Positions 16,927-27,196 of a stretch of DNA of 49,643 nucleotides are shown here, one piece after another. Each line of letters starts with the position of its first letter. The first letter of the stretch is position 1. The position numbers and the translations under genes are program-made. A model generated the notes under the pieces. The model ran no database searches. It saw nothing but the letters and a program-made list of their open reading frames with translations, and was not told the DNA's origin. The stretch comes from an uncultured Oscillospiraceae bacterium (lineage in GTDB: Bacteria; Bacillota; Clostridia; Oscillospirales; Oscillospiraceae): positions 1-49,643 of the forward strand of contig CAJTLI010000018.1 in assembly GCA_910577525.1 (NCBI GenBank). Direction: 5' to 3'.

Positions 16927-19140
16927 ATGATTACCTTAAACAACACCCCCGTCCGGTGGCTCGGCGGACGCTTTGTCCCCGCGCGTCCCGGGGAGAGCCG
17001 GGAAGGCGCCATGGCCCGCGCCATCCTCATGGCCCACAACGCCTCCGGCGATCCGGACCGCCTGTCCATCCGTTTCGACGCCATGGCCTCCCACGACATC
17101 ACCTATGTGGGCATCATCCAGACCGCCCGGGCCTCCGGCATGAAGGAGTTCCCCCTGCCCTATGTCCTCACCAACTGCCACAACTCCCTGTGCGCCGTGG
17201 GGGGCACCATCAACGAGGACGACCACGTCTTCGGGCTGTCCGCCGCCAAGAAGTACGGCGGCGAGTTTGTCCCCGCCCACCAGGCCGTCATCCACTCCTA
17301 CATGCGGGAGCGGTACGCCGCCCCCGGCAGGATGATTCTGGGCTCCGACTCCCACACCCGCTACGGGGCCTATGGATGCATGGCCATCGGCGAGGGCGGC
17401 CCCGAGCTGGCCCGCCAGCTCCTGCGGAAAACCTACGATATCGCCTATCCCAAGGTGATTGCCGTCTACCTCACCGGGGCCCCCCGGCCCGGCGTGGGCC
17501 CTCAGGACGCGGCCTTGGCCCTGGTGGAGGCCACGTTCAAAAGCGGCGCGGTGAAAAACGCCGTCCTGGAGTTCTTCGGCCCCGGCGTGGCCTCCCTGTC
17601 CATGGACTACCGGGACGGTATCGACGTGATGACCACCGAGACCACCTGCCTGTCCTCCGTGTGGCAGACGGACCAGCAGACCAAAACCGCCCTCACCCTT
17701 CTGGGCCGGGGGGACAGCTACCGGGAGATGGCCCCCGCCGAAGGCGCTTATTACGACGGCGTCGTCACCGTGGAGCTGGACAAAATCGAGCCCATGATCG
17801 CCCTGCCCTTCCACCCCTCCAACGCCTTTACCATTAAAGAGTTCAAGGCCAATATGGCCGGGCTGCTCCACCAGGTGGACGCGGACGCGGCGGACCAGCT
17901 GGGGGTAAAAAACGCCCCCTCTCTGGTAAACAAAGTCGTCAACGGCCAATTCCTGGTGGACCAGGGGGTCATCGCCGGGTGCTCCGGCGGAACCTACCAG
18001 AACCTGAAGCGGGCCGCCGAGATTTTAAAGGGCCGCTCCACCGGCTCCGGCGCCTTCTGGCTGTCCTGTTATCCCGGCTCCATGCCCATCAACCTGGAGC
18101 TGACCAAAAACGGGTATATCGCCGGCCTCATGGCGGCGGGGGCGTCCATCCGCTCCTGCTTCTGCGGGCCCTGCTTCGGGGCCGGGGACGTGCCCGCCAA
18201 CGGGGCCTTCTCCATCCGCCACTCCACCCGCAACTTCCCCAACCGGGAGGGCTCCAAGCCCGGGGACGGCCAGATCTCCTACGTGGCCCTGATGGACGCC
18301 CGGTCCATCGCCGCCACCGCCCGGATGGGGGGCGTGCTCACCGGGGCGGACGAGCTGCCGGACGTGCCCGCCGACCGGGCGGACGAGCAGTGGAACTACG
18401 ACGATTCCGCCTACCAGTCCCGGGTCTACTTCGGCGTGGGCAGGCCCCAGCCCGAGACCGAGCTGGTGTTCGGCCCCAACATCGCCGACTGGCCGGAGCA
18501 GATCCCCCTGCCGGAGGACCTGCTGCTCACCTGCTGCGCCGCCATCTACGACCCCGTCACCACCACCGATGAGCTCATCCCCTCCGGGGAGACCTCCTCC
18601 TACCGCTCCAACCCCCTGCGGCTGTCCGAGTTCGCCCTGAGCCGGAAGGACCCCCAGTACGTCCCCCGGGCCAAGACCGTTCAGGCGCTGGAGAAGCTGC
18701 GCAGGGAGAACCCCGACGCCCCCTCGGTCAAGGAATTCCTGGGCCGCACCGGGAAGGATACCGGCATCGGCTCCTTCATCATGGCCCTGAAGCCTGGCGA
18801 CGGCTCCGCCCGGGAGCAGGCCGCCTCCTGCCAGCGGGTGCTGGGGGGGTGCGCCAACATCGCCGGGGAGTACGCCACCAAGCGCTACCGCTCCAACGTG
18901 GTCAACTGGGGGATGCTGCCCTTCGTCGCGGAGGATGTGGAGGCCCTGGGGCTCCAGCCCGGCGACCGGCTCTATCTCCCCGGCATCCGCACCGCCCTGG
19001 AGAACGGCGCGGACAAGGTGGCGGCGATCCTCCTGCAAAAGGGCGGCGAGCGGCAGATCACCCTGCTTCTCCCCGGCCTGACTCAGGAAGAGCGGGATAT
19101 CATATTGGCCGGGTGTCTTATCAACTACTACGCCCAGTGA
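16927..19140 (+). CDS. Aconitase-family hydratase (YbhJ-like)
   Basis: A 737-residue protein with SD GAGGAG. It has the aconitase superfamily layout: an N-terminal alpha/beta region with SDSHTRYGAYG (like the SDSHT of aconitases), a cluster-binding segment VIAGCSGGTYQN, and CFCGPCFGAGDVPANG (C-x-x-C). The C-terminal swivel domain carries YATKRYRSNVVNWGMLPF, resembling the substrate-binding SR motif. It is probably a 4Fe-4S hydro-lyase of the cytosol. The family includes putative hydratases whose substrates are unproven, so citrate/isocitrate should not be assumed. It is single-gene with its own promoter and a downstream repeat array plus terminator. Strongly GC-rich codon use like its neighbours. 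Confidence 0.88.
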   Translation: MITLNNTPVRWLGGRFVPARPGESREGAMARAILMAHNASGDPDRLSIRFDAMASHDITYVGIIQTARASGMKEFPLPYVLTNCHNSLCAVGGTINEDDHVFGLSAAKKYGGEFVPAHQAVIHSYMRERYAAPGRMILGSDSHTRYGAYGCMAIGEGGPELARQLLRKTYDIAYPKVIAVYLTGAPRPGVGPQDAALALVEATFKSGAVKNAVLEFFGPGVASLSMDYRDGIDVMTTETTCLSSVWQTDQQTKTALTLLGRGDSYREMAPAEGAYYDGVVTVELDKIEPMIALPFHPSNAFTIKEFKANMAGLLHQVDADAADQLGVKNAPSLVNKVVNGQFLVDQGVIAGCSGGTYQNLKRAAEILKGRSTGSGAFWLSCYPGSMPINLELTKNGYIAGLMAAGASIRSCFCGPCFGAGDVPANGAFSIRHSTRNFPNREGSKPGDGQISYVALMDARSIAATARMGGVLTGADELPDVPADRADEQWNYDDSAYQSRVYFGVGRPQPETELVFGPNIADWPEQIPLPEDLLLTCCAAIYDPVTTTDELIPSGETSSYRSNPLRLSEFALSRKDPQYVPRAKTVQALEKLRRENPDAPSVKEFLGRTGKDTGIGSFIMALKPGDGSAREQAASCQRVLGGCANIAGEYATKRYRSNVVNWGMLPFVAEDVEALGLQPGDRLYLPGIRTALENGADKVAAILLQKGGERQITLLLPGLTQEERDIILAGCLINYYAQ

Positions 19141-19250
19141 TATCCCGCTCTGGGACCCGCCGCAGGCGGGACGCGCTTTGCGCGCTCAAGTGTTTTGCGA
19201 AGCAAAACCTTGAACTTGGCGGAATTCATTTGCAGAGCGGAATTAACCGC
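19141..19250 (+). repeat. Hairpin-array repeat, copy A
   Basis: Directly after the hydratase stop lie successive hairpins: CCCGCC-GCA-GGCGGG (19156-19170), GCGC-TTT-GCGC (19173-19183), and CAAGTG-TTTTGC-GAA-GCAAAA-CCTTG, then GGCGGAATTCATT. The third hairpin recurs inverted in copy B (19529-19680). The first hairpin and the GGCGGA(A)TTCATT motif recur in copy C (21683-21819). REP/BIME-like. Confidence 0.7.
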
Positions 19251-19284
19251 AAGGAGGGCGGGCTCGCAGGAGCCCGCCCTCCTT
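19251..19284 (+). terminator. Large stem-loop after the hydratase and repeat A
   Basis: A 15-base perfect stem (AAGGAGGGCGGGCTC, 19251-19265, with 19270-19284) around loop GCAG. The tail is ATGTCC, without a U tract in either direction beyond TT, so it is either a terminator of modest strength or another repeat hairpin. Confidence 0.5.
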
Positions 19285-19339
19285 ATGTCCGATGGAAGAT
19301 TTTTTATCTGTTCTTAACAATTGACCCGGCAAAAACACC

Positions 19340-19368
19340 TTGTCCCGCCTGTCCGGTTATGGTATAAT
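19340..19368 (+). promoter_or_regulatory. Upstream promoter of uvrB
   Basis: -35 TTGTCC (19340-19345), 17-base spacer, -10 TATAAT (19363-19368). Confidence 0.5.
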
Positions 19369-19417
19369 AATCTGCTTAAAATTTCCGCCCATCCGGCCTT
19401 TTTTATATCATATGGGG

Positions 19418-19446
19418 TTGACATATTAAAACGTTCGTTCTATGAT
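19418..19446 (+). promoter_or_regulatory. Main promoter of uvrB, with a possible SOS operator
   Basis: -35 TTGACA (19418-19423), 17-base spacer, -10 TATGAT (19441-19446). CGTTC before and GAACG after the -10 form an inverted repeat that could be a LexA-type operator, but it does not match the Gram-positive GAAC-N4-GTTC consensus exactly. The promoter serves the truncated start copy at 19483, so the intact uvrB must be reached across 260 bases of hairpins. Confidence 0.6.
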
Positions 19447-19482
19447 AGGAACGGACTGTTGCATGACGAGGGAGGCGCGCCC

Positions 19483-19522
19483 ATGCCGAAATTTGAAGTA
19501 GTTTCAGAATACACCCCCAGCG
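19483..19522 (+). pseudogene. Broken 5' end of uvrB (first 13 codons)
   Basis: Forty bases match the start of the intact uvrB (19710-19749) with a single difference, encoding MPKFEVVSEYTPS. Homology stops abruptly at 19523, where a hairpin array begins; the frame closes after 28 codons at 19569. This copy, not the intact gene, sits right behind the uvrB promoter and a GGGAGG SD. It is evidence that another uvrB segment was inserted inside, or recombined with, the resident gene. Confidence 0.85.
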
Positions 19523-19528
19523 ACGTTT

Positions 19529-19680
19529 CCCCACAAAAGCATCGCTTTTGTGGGGGCCCCGAAATTTAACTCGAATGGGCAGGCAGTGCCCGCCCATTCC
19601 AAGGTTTTGGCTTGCGCCAAAACACTTGTACGCCGCACTCGCGGCGGCGGGCCTCAGGCCCGCTGCTGGCCGCCGTCGAA
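19529..19680 (-). repeat. Hairpin-array repeat, copy B (inverted)
   Basis: A chain of hairpins lies between the broken uvrB start and the intact gene. It contains a 12-base stem (19529-19540/19544-19555), a GAATGGGC/GCCCATTC stem, a TTTTGGC/GCCAAAA stem and a GCGGGCC/GGCCCGC stem. Read on the minus strand, CAAGTGTTTTG and CAAAACCTTG match copy A, so this copy is in opposite orientation to copies A and C. Confidence 0.7.
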
Positions 19681-19709
19681 TCACAATATCTGGTCATAGG
19701 AGATAACTT

Positions 19710-21680
19710 ATGCCAAAATTTGAAGTAGTTTCAGAATACACCCCCAGCGGCGACCAGCCCGAGGCCATCGCCGCCCTGGCGGCGGGCATCGAAAACGGCC
19801 TGGACGAGCAGACCCTGCTGGGCGTCACCGGCTCGGGCAAGACCTACACCATGGCCAAGGTGATCGAGGCCGTCCAGCGGCCCACCCTGGTGCTGGCCCA
19901 CAACAAGACCCTGGCCGCCCAGCTGTGCGCCGAGTTCCGGGAGTTCTTCCCCAACAACGCGGTGGAGTATTTCGTCTCCTACTATGACTACTACCAGCCG
20001 GAGGCCTATATCCCCCACACCGACACCTTTATCGAGAAGGACTCCTCCATCAACGAGGAGATCGACCGGCTGCGGCTGTCCGCCACCGCCTCCCTGCTGG
20101 AGCGGCGGGATGTCATTGTGGTGTCCTCCGTGTCCTGCATCTACGGCCTGGGCGAGCCGGAGGACTTCGCCAAGATGATGGTGGCCCTGCGGGTGGGGGC
20201 GGTCATCAAAATTGAGGAGCTGCTGAAAAAGCTGGTGGCCATCCGCTACGAGCGCAACGACATCGCCTTTGAGCGCAATATGTTCCGGGTCCGGGGGGAC
20301 ACGGTGGAGATCTGGCCCGCCTACTGGAAGGACACCGCCATCCGGGTGGAGTTCTTCGGGGACGAGATCGACCGGCTCAGCGAGATCAACGTGGTGACGG
20401 GGACGCCCATCCGGCGGCTGAACAACATCCCCATCTGGCCCGCCACCCACTACGTCACCCCCAAGGAGAAGATGGACGCCGCCATTCAGGACATCTATAA
20501 AGAGATGGAGGAGCGGGTGGCCTATTTTGAGTCGGAGAATAAGCTCATCGAGGCCCAGCGCGTCAAGCAGCGCACCATGTACGACGTGGAGATGATGCAG
20601 GAGCTGGGCTACTGCTCCGGCATCGAGAACTACTCCCGGGTCATTGAGGGACGGCCGGTGGGCTCGCCCCCCCACACCCTGCTGGACTACTTCCCCAAGG
20701 ATTTCGTGCTGTTCATCGACGAGAGCCACGCCACCCTCCCCCAGGTGCGGGCCATGTTCAACGGCGACCGGGCCCGGAAGACCACCCTGGTGGAGTACGG
20801 CTTCCGCCTGCCCTGCGCCTTCGACAACCGGCCGCTGAAGTTCGAAGAGTTCGAGCGGCGGCTCAATCAGGTGGTGTACGTCTCCGCCACCCCCGGCGAG
20901 TACGAGCGGACCCGCTCGGGGCAGATTGTGGAGCAGGTCATCCGGCCCACGGGGCTGCTGGACCCCAAGGTGGAGGTCCGCCCGGTGGAGGGGCAGATCG
21001 ACGACCTCATCGGGGAGATCCACGAGCGGACGGCCCGGGACGAGCGGGTGCTGGTGACCACCCTCACCAAAAAGATGGCGGAGAGCCTGACCGACTACCT
21101 GAAAAACGCGGGCATCAAGGTGCGGTACATGCACCACGACATCGACACCATCGAGCGCATGGAGATCGTCCGGGACCTGCGGCTGGGCGAGTTCGACGTG
21201 CTGGTGGGCATCAACCTCCTGCGGGAGGGCCTGGACCTGCCGGAGGTGTCCCTGGTGGCCATCCTGGACGCGGACAAGGAGGGCTTTCTCCGCTCGGAGA
21301 CCTCCCTCATTCAGACCATTGGCCGGGCGGCGCGGAACGCCGACGGCGTGGTCATCCTGTACGCCGACTCCGTCACCCCCTCCATGCGCCGGGCCATGGA
21401 CGAGACGGAGCGCCGCCGGTCCATTCAGGACGCCTTCAACCAGGCCCACGGCATCGTGCCCAAGACGGTGAAGAAGTCGGTGCGGGAGCTGATGGTGCTG
21501 TCCGCCGGGGACAAGCCGGACTACAACGACAAAAATATATCTCAGCTCACCAAGCTCCAGCGGATGGAGGCCATCGCCGGCCTGGAGAAGCAGATGAAGG
21601 AGGCGGCCAAGATGCTGGAATTTGAAGTGGCCGCGGCGTTGAGAGATCAGATCATTAAATTAAAAGGGAACGGCTCGTAG
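19710..21680 (+). CDS. uvrB: UvrABC excision nuclease subunit B
   Basis: A 656-residue protein, normal UvrB length. Walker A is GVTGSGKTYTMAKV (about residue 38). The beta-hairpin region YYDYYQPEAYIPHTDTFIEK inserts between strands at lesions. Helicase motifs include VLFIDESHATLPQ and TTLTKKMAESLTDYL, with QTIGRAARN as motif VI. A UVR domain at the C-terminus (QRMEAIAGLEKQMKEAAKML) contacts UvrC. It receives damage from UvrA and positions UvrC for incision. SD AGGAG precedes the ATG. The gene is intact but sits between oppositely oriented hairpin arrays, with fragments of a second uvrB outside them. uvrA lies 2.7 kb downstream. Confidence 0.98.
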   Translation: MPKFEVVSEYTPSGDQPEAIAALAAGIENGLDEQTLLGVTGSGKTYTMAKVIEAVQRPTLVLAHNKTLAAQLCAEFREFFPNNAVEYFVSYYDYYQPEAYIPHTDTFIEKDSSINEEIDRLRLSATASLLERRDVIVVSSVSCIYGLGEPEDFAKMMVALRVGAVIKIEELLKKLVAIRYERNDIAFERNMFRVRGDTVEIWPAYWKDTAIRVEFFGDEIDRLSEINVVTGTPIRRLNNIPIWPATHYVTPKEKMDAAIQDIYKEMEERVAYFESENKLIEAQRVKQRTMYDVEMMQELGYCSGIENYSRVIEGRPVGSPPHTLLDYFPKDFVLFIDESHATLPQVRAMFNGDRARKTTLVEYGFRLPCAFDNRPLKFEEFERRLNQVVYVSATPGEYERTRSGQIVEQVIRPTGLLDPKVEVRPVEGQIDDLIGEIHERTARDERVLVTTLTKKMAESLTDYLKNAGIKVRYMHHDIDTIERMEIVRDLRLGEFDVLVGINLLREGLDLPEVSLVAILDADKEGFLRSETSLIQTIGRAARNADGVVILYADSVTPSMRRAMDETERRRSIQDAFNQAHGIVPKTVKKSVRELMVLSAGDKPDYNDKNISQLTKLQRMEAIAGLEKQMKEAAKMLEFEVAAALRDQIIKLKGNGS

Positions 21681-21682
21681 CC

Positions 21683-21819
21683 GCCTCCTGGGGCCCCGCC
21701 GCAGGCGGGGCGGCGCTTGCGCCGTAAATTCGGAGCGAAGCGGAGAATTTTGCAGGGCGGATTCATTCCGCCCTGTGGAAAATCAAATCGGGGTCCCCGC
21801 GCGGCTTGCCGCGTGGGGC
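21683..21819 (+). repeat. Hairpin-array repeat, copy C
   Basis: Directly after the uvrB stop are CCCCGCC-GCA-GGCGGGG, GGCGCTTGCGCC, AAATTC/GAATTT, CAGGGCGG-ATTCATT-CCGCCCTG and CCCCGCGCGGC-TTG-CCGCGTGGGG. The 15-base CCCGCCGCAGGCGGG and the GGCGGATTCATT motif are shared with copy A. It has the same orientation as A and is opposite to B. Confidence 0.7.
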
Positions 21820-21897
21820 GCGGCCAAGATGTTGGAGTTCGAGGTGGCGGCGGCGTTGAGAGATCAGATTATCAAGCTGCGGGGAGAGGGAAAGTAA
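21820..21897 (+). pseudogene. Broken 3' end of a second uvrB (last 25 codons)
   Basis: Seventy-eight bases are colinear with 21603-21680 of the intact uvrB, including the stop. They encode AAKMLEFEVAAALRDQIIKL followed by RGEGK instead of KGNGS. At DNA level the two copies differ at many third positions (roughly one base in four or five), so this is a diverged homologue rather than a fresh duplication. It begins exactly where hairpin array C ends, and the RAYT start codon lies 6 bases past its stop. Confidence 0.85.
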
Positions 21898-21903
21898 CAC
21901 CGT

Positions 21904-22416
21904 ATGGAACTTCGTCGGCGGAAGAAGAACCGGCTGGACGGGCACGATTATGTCCGGTCCGGGTGCTATTTCATTACGGTCTGCACAAATGGCCGAGAAC
22001 ATTTTTTCTGGGGCCCGGCGGCGCCGAGCTGGGTAGGGGCGGATATTATCCGCCCGCCTGCGCCTGTTTTATCACAATATGGGCGAATTGCTGAATGGGC
22101 CATTCAAAACATTTCTCAACATTATTCCCATGCCACAGTGGACAAATATGTCATCATGCCAAACCATGTACACATGATTATATCTTTGACGAATCAGAGC
22201 GGGCGGATGATATCCGCCCCTACAAAAGCGATTCCCACCATAGTGGGGCAGATGAAACGAATTGTCTCGCAAAAAGCAGGCTTTCCCATCTGGCAAAAGA
22301 GCTACCACGATCACATCATCCGAGGCGACGCCGGCTACCGGCGCATTTGGGAATACATTGACACGAACCCCGCAAAATGGCTGGAAGACTGCTACTATGA
22401 GGATGGCGTAACCAAG
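21904..22416 (+). CDS. REP-associated tyrosine transposase (RAYT, IS200-like Y1 family)
   Basis: A 171-codon protein with the N-terminus MELRRRKKNRLDGHDY typical of Firmicute RAYTs, then YFITVCT and the HUH motif NHVHMIIS. IWQKSYHDHIIRG follows with the predicted catalytic Tyr, and WEYIDTNPAKW at the end. RAYTs are single-strand DNA nucleases/transferases that bind and mobilise REP hairpins and are usually domesticated single-copy genes. The reading frame has no stop: after CYYEDGVTK it runs straight into the ybaK start at 22417 (open to 22908). It starts 6 bases after the broken uvrB 3' end, next to the hairpin arrays it may act on. Two REP-like palindromes lie inside its own coding sequence. 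Confidence 0.9.
22037..22055. repeat. REP-like palindrome inside the RAYT gene, copy 1
   Basis: GGGCGGATATTATCCGCCC is a perfect palindrome with one central base, translated as part of GADIIRPPAP. It resembles the second copy at 22201-22219 (two differences). Confidence 0.7.
22201..22219. repeat. REP-like palindrome inside the RAYT gene, copy 2
   Basis: GGGCGGATGATATCCGCCC has the same GGGCGGAT/ATCCGCCC arms as copy 1, 164 bases downstream, in a different reading frame (GRMISAPT). The stem is shared but the peptide is not, so the DNA structure is what recurs. Confidence 0.7.
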
Positions 22417-22908
22417 ATGTCCAAACAAAAAGAAGAAAAAACCAACGTCATGCGCATTCTGGACCAGAAAAAGATCCCCTACACCCCCCACGCCTATCCC
22501 GTGGGGGACGCCGCCCCCGACGGCGTGACGGTGGCCCGGCTGCTGGGTCAGGACCCCGCCGCCGTGTTCAAAACCCTGGTGGCAAAGGGGGCCTCCGGGG
22601 GATACTATGTGTTTGACATCCCCGTGGCGGCCACCCTGGACCTGAAAAAAGCGGCCAGGGCGGCGGGGGAGAAGTCCGTGGCCATGCTCCCGGCCCGGGA
22701 GCTGCTGCCCCTGACGGGCTACGTCCACGGGGGCTGTTCCCCGGTGGGGATGAAAAAACGGTTCCCCACCCTGTTCCACGAGAGCTGTCTGAACCATGAA
22801 ACCATCTGCGTGTCCGCCGGAAAGGTGGGCTTCCAGGTGGAGCTGAAGCCGGCGGAGCTCATGGCCCTGACGGGCGGGTCCGCCGCCGATCTGATTGTGG
22901 AGGGATAG
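22417..22908 (+). CDS. ybaK: Cys-tRNA(Pro)/Cys-tRNA(Cys) deacylase, YbaK/EbsC family
   Basis: 163 residues from the ATG at 22417, beginning MSKQKEEKTNVMRILDQKKI with YTPHAYP. The family signatures are VFKTLVAKG (the catalytic Lys region), GGCSPVGMKKRFPT and a terminal LTGGSAADLIVEG. The enzyme edits Cys mischarged onto tRNA-Pro in the cytosol. The start is chosen from family length. A GAGG lies about 12 bases upstream, but the RAYT frame is open through this ATG, so the product could be made alone or as a RAYT-YbaK fusion. It is followed after 4 bases by the M28 peptidase gene, whose SD overlaps this stop. Confidence 0.88.
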   Translation: MSKQKEEKTNVMRILDQKKIPYTPHAYPVGDAAPDGVTVARLLGQDPAAVFKTLVAKGASGGYYVFDIPVAATLDLKKAARAAGEKSVAMLPARELLPLTGYVHGGCSPVGMKKRFPTLFHESCLNHETICVSAGKVGFQVELKPAELMALTGGSAADLIVEG

Positions 22909-22912
22909 AGAG

Positions 22913-23839
22913 ATGACAGAGCAATCCAACAAAATTCTGGACGAGATGCAGGTGCGCAAATCCCGGCGGCAGAAGGCGAAATTCCGCGCTTGGCTGTGCG
23001 GGGAGCTGGAGGCGGCGGGCTATTCCCCCAAGGTGGAGAAGAGCTTTGCCGCCCAAAACGTGGTGGTGGGCGACCCGGAGAAGGCCGGGGTGCTGTTCAC
23101 CGCCCACTACGACACCCAGGCCGTGCTGCCCATACCCAATTTTATCACCCCCCGGAACCTGCTGTTCTATGTGCTCTACCAGCTGCTCATCGTCCTCCCC
23201 CTGTTTCTGGTAGTGGCGGTGGTGGAGGTAGTCCTCATCGTCTTCGCGCCGGCGTGGTGGCTGATGCCTCTGGCCTCCGTGGCGATCTGCGGCTTTTTCA
23301 TGTGGTGGATCATCGACGGCCCCGCCAACCGCCACACCGCCAACGACAACACCAGCGGCGTGCTCACCCTGGTGGAGACTGCCCTGGCCCTGCCCCCCGA
23401 GCACCGGGAGCGGGTGTGCTTCGTGTTCTTCGACAACGAGGAAAAGGGGATGTTCGGCTCCGCCGCCTTCGCGAAAAAACACAAGCAGGTGAAAAAGAAC
23501 ACGCCGGTCATCAACTTCGACTGCGTGGGCGACGGGGACTCCATCCAGTTCTTCCCCAAGGGGAAGCTGAAAAAGGACGGGGCGGCTATGGACCGCATGG
23601 AGGCCGCCTTCCTCCCCTCCGGCGGCAAGGAGGTGCAGATGGTGCGGGGGTTTGGCTTCTACCCCTCGGACAACGCCAATTTCAAGAAGGGCGCGGGGGT
23701 GTGCGCCCTGAAGCACAGGCCCGTCATCGGCTATTACATGGACCGCATCCACACCAGCAAGGATACGGTGCTGGACCAGGCCAACATCGCCCTGCTGCGG
23801 GACGGGGCCCTGCGTTACACCGCCGGGCTGAAAGAATGA
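22913..23839 (+). CDS. M28-family metallopeptidase with two membrane helices
   Basis: A 308-residue zinc aminopeptidase-type protein. Metal ligands are visible in order: His in FTAHYDTQ, Asp in TANDNTSGV, Glu pair in FDNEEKGMFG, Asp in INFDCVGDGD and His in DRIHTSKDT. Two adjacent hydrophobic segments (about residues 87-140: YVLYQLLIVLPLFLVVAVVE and onward) interrupt the peptidase domain between the first and second ligand, an insertion that would anchor it to the membrane. The ATG at 22913 is preferred over an upstream GTG because GGAGGG lies 8 bases before it. It probably trims peptides at the membrane; substrate unknown. Confidence 0.85.
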   Translation: MTEQSNKILDEMQVRKSRRQKAKFRAWLCGELEAAGYSPKVEKSFAAQNVVVGDPEKAGVLFTAHYDTQAVLPIPNFITPRNLLFYVLYQLLIVLPLFLVVAVVEVVLIVFAPAWWLMPLASVAICGFFMWWIIDGPANRHTANDNTSGVLTLVETALALPPEHRERVCFVFFDNEEKGMFGSAAFAKKHKQVKKNTPVINFDCVGDGDSIQFFPKGKLKKDGAAMDRMEAAFLPSGGKEVQMVRGFGFYPSDNANFKKGAGVCALKHRPVIGYYMDRIHTSKDTVLDQANIALLRDGALRYTAGLKE

Positions 23840-23852
23840 GGAGGTCAAACCC

Positions 23853-24236
23853 ATGAAATACGAGTGGCTGGACGAATATCTCTTGGAAAAACCCGGCGCC
23901 GAGAAGGACTACAAGCCGGAGTGGGGCTGGCACCGCTACATGGTGCGGGGCAAGCTGTTTGCCGCCGTCTGCTCCCCCCGGGGGATGAAGGATGAGCGGT
24001 ATAACGACCACGACCTGGTGAACCTCAAGTGCGACCCCCGGCTGGCCGAGGCCTTCCGGGAGCAGTACCCGGAGATTCTGCCCGGCTTCTACTGCGACAA
24101 ACGGCTGTGGGTGGCGGCCCTGCTGGACGGGGAGCTTCCGGACATCGTGTTAAAGGACCTGTGCGACATGTCCTACCAGCTGGTGGTGTCCAAGCTGCCC
24201 AAATACGTCCAGCGGGAGCTGGCGGGCGAGGAGTGA
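23853..24236 (+). CDS. MmcQ/YjbR family protein
   Basis: A 127-residue protein of the YjbR/MmcQ (DUF419-type) family, shown by YLLEKPGAEKDYKPEWGWHR at the N-terminus, MVRGKLFAAV, NLKCDPRLAEAFRE and SYQLVVSKLPK at the end. The fold is CyaY-like with possible DNA binding, but no molecular function is established. It lies 13 bases after the peptidase gene with SD GAGG and ends the ybaK-M28-mmcQ operon. Confidence 0.85.
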   Translation: MKYEWLDEYLLEKPGAEKDYKPEWGWHRYMVRGKLFAAVCSPRGMKDERYNDHDLVNLKCDPRLAEAFREQYPEILPGFYCDKRLWVAALLDGELPDIVLKDLCDMSYQLVVSKLPKYVQRELAGEE

Positions 24237-24284
24237 ACTGCGCAGATTTGCGCAATATCGAAAAGATTTTCCCGAAAATAAGGG

Positions 24285-24313
24285 TTGACATTAAAAATTA
24301 GTTTCATTATGCT
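24285..24313 (+). promoter_or_regulatory. Promoter of uvrA
   Basis: -35 TTGACA (24285-24290), 17-base spacer, -10 TATGCT (24308-24313), about 42 bases upstream of the ATG. No clear LexA box seen. Confidence 0.75.
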
Positions 24314-24355
24314 GTTATCCGGGCCCAAATCTAAAGAAAACCGAGGAGAACACCC

Positions 24356-27190
<2,835 letters not shown>

Positions 27191-27196
27191 TCTCCC

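Noticed and set aside
16927..19140. Calling the hydratase a true citrate aconitase
   Set aside because: The cluster and swivel motifs fit the superfamily, but length and sequence are closer to the uncharacterised YbhJ-like branch and no TCA genes are nearby.
19403..19684. 93-codon minus-strand frame over the uvrB promoter and array B
   Set aside because: It runs through the promoter and hairpins and has no SD; an artefact of the repeats.
19731..21449. 572-codon open frame antisense to uvrB
   Set aside because: A mirror of a GC-rich gene; composition (Gly/Val/His-rich) is that of an antisense shadow, with no SD and no family match. The same applies to long antisense frames over uvrA (24593-25651, 25757-27469), recD2 (32338-35094), the M32 gene (27645-29483), the isomerase (39729-41126), the hydratase (18025-19038) and the GH3 genes.
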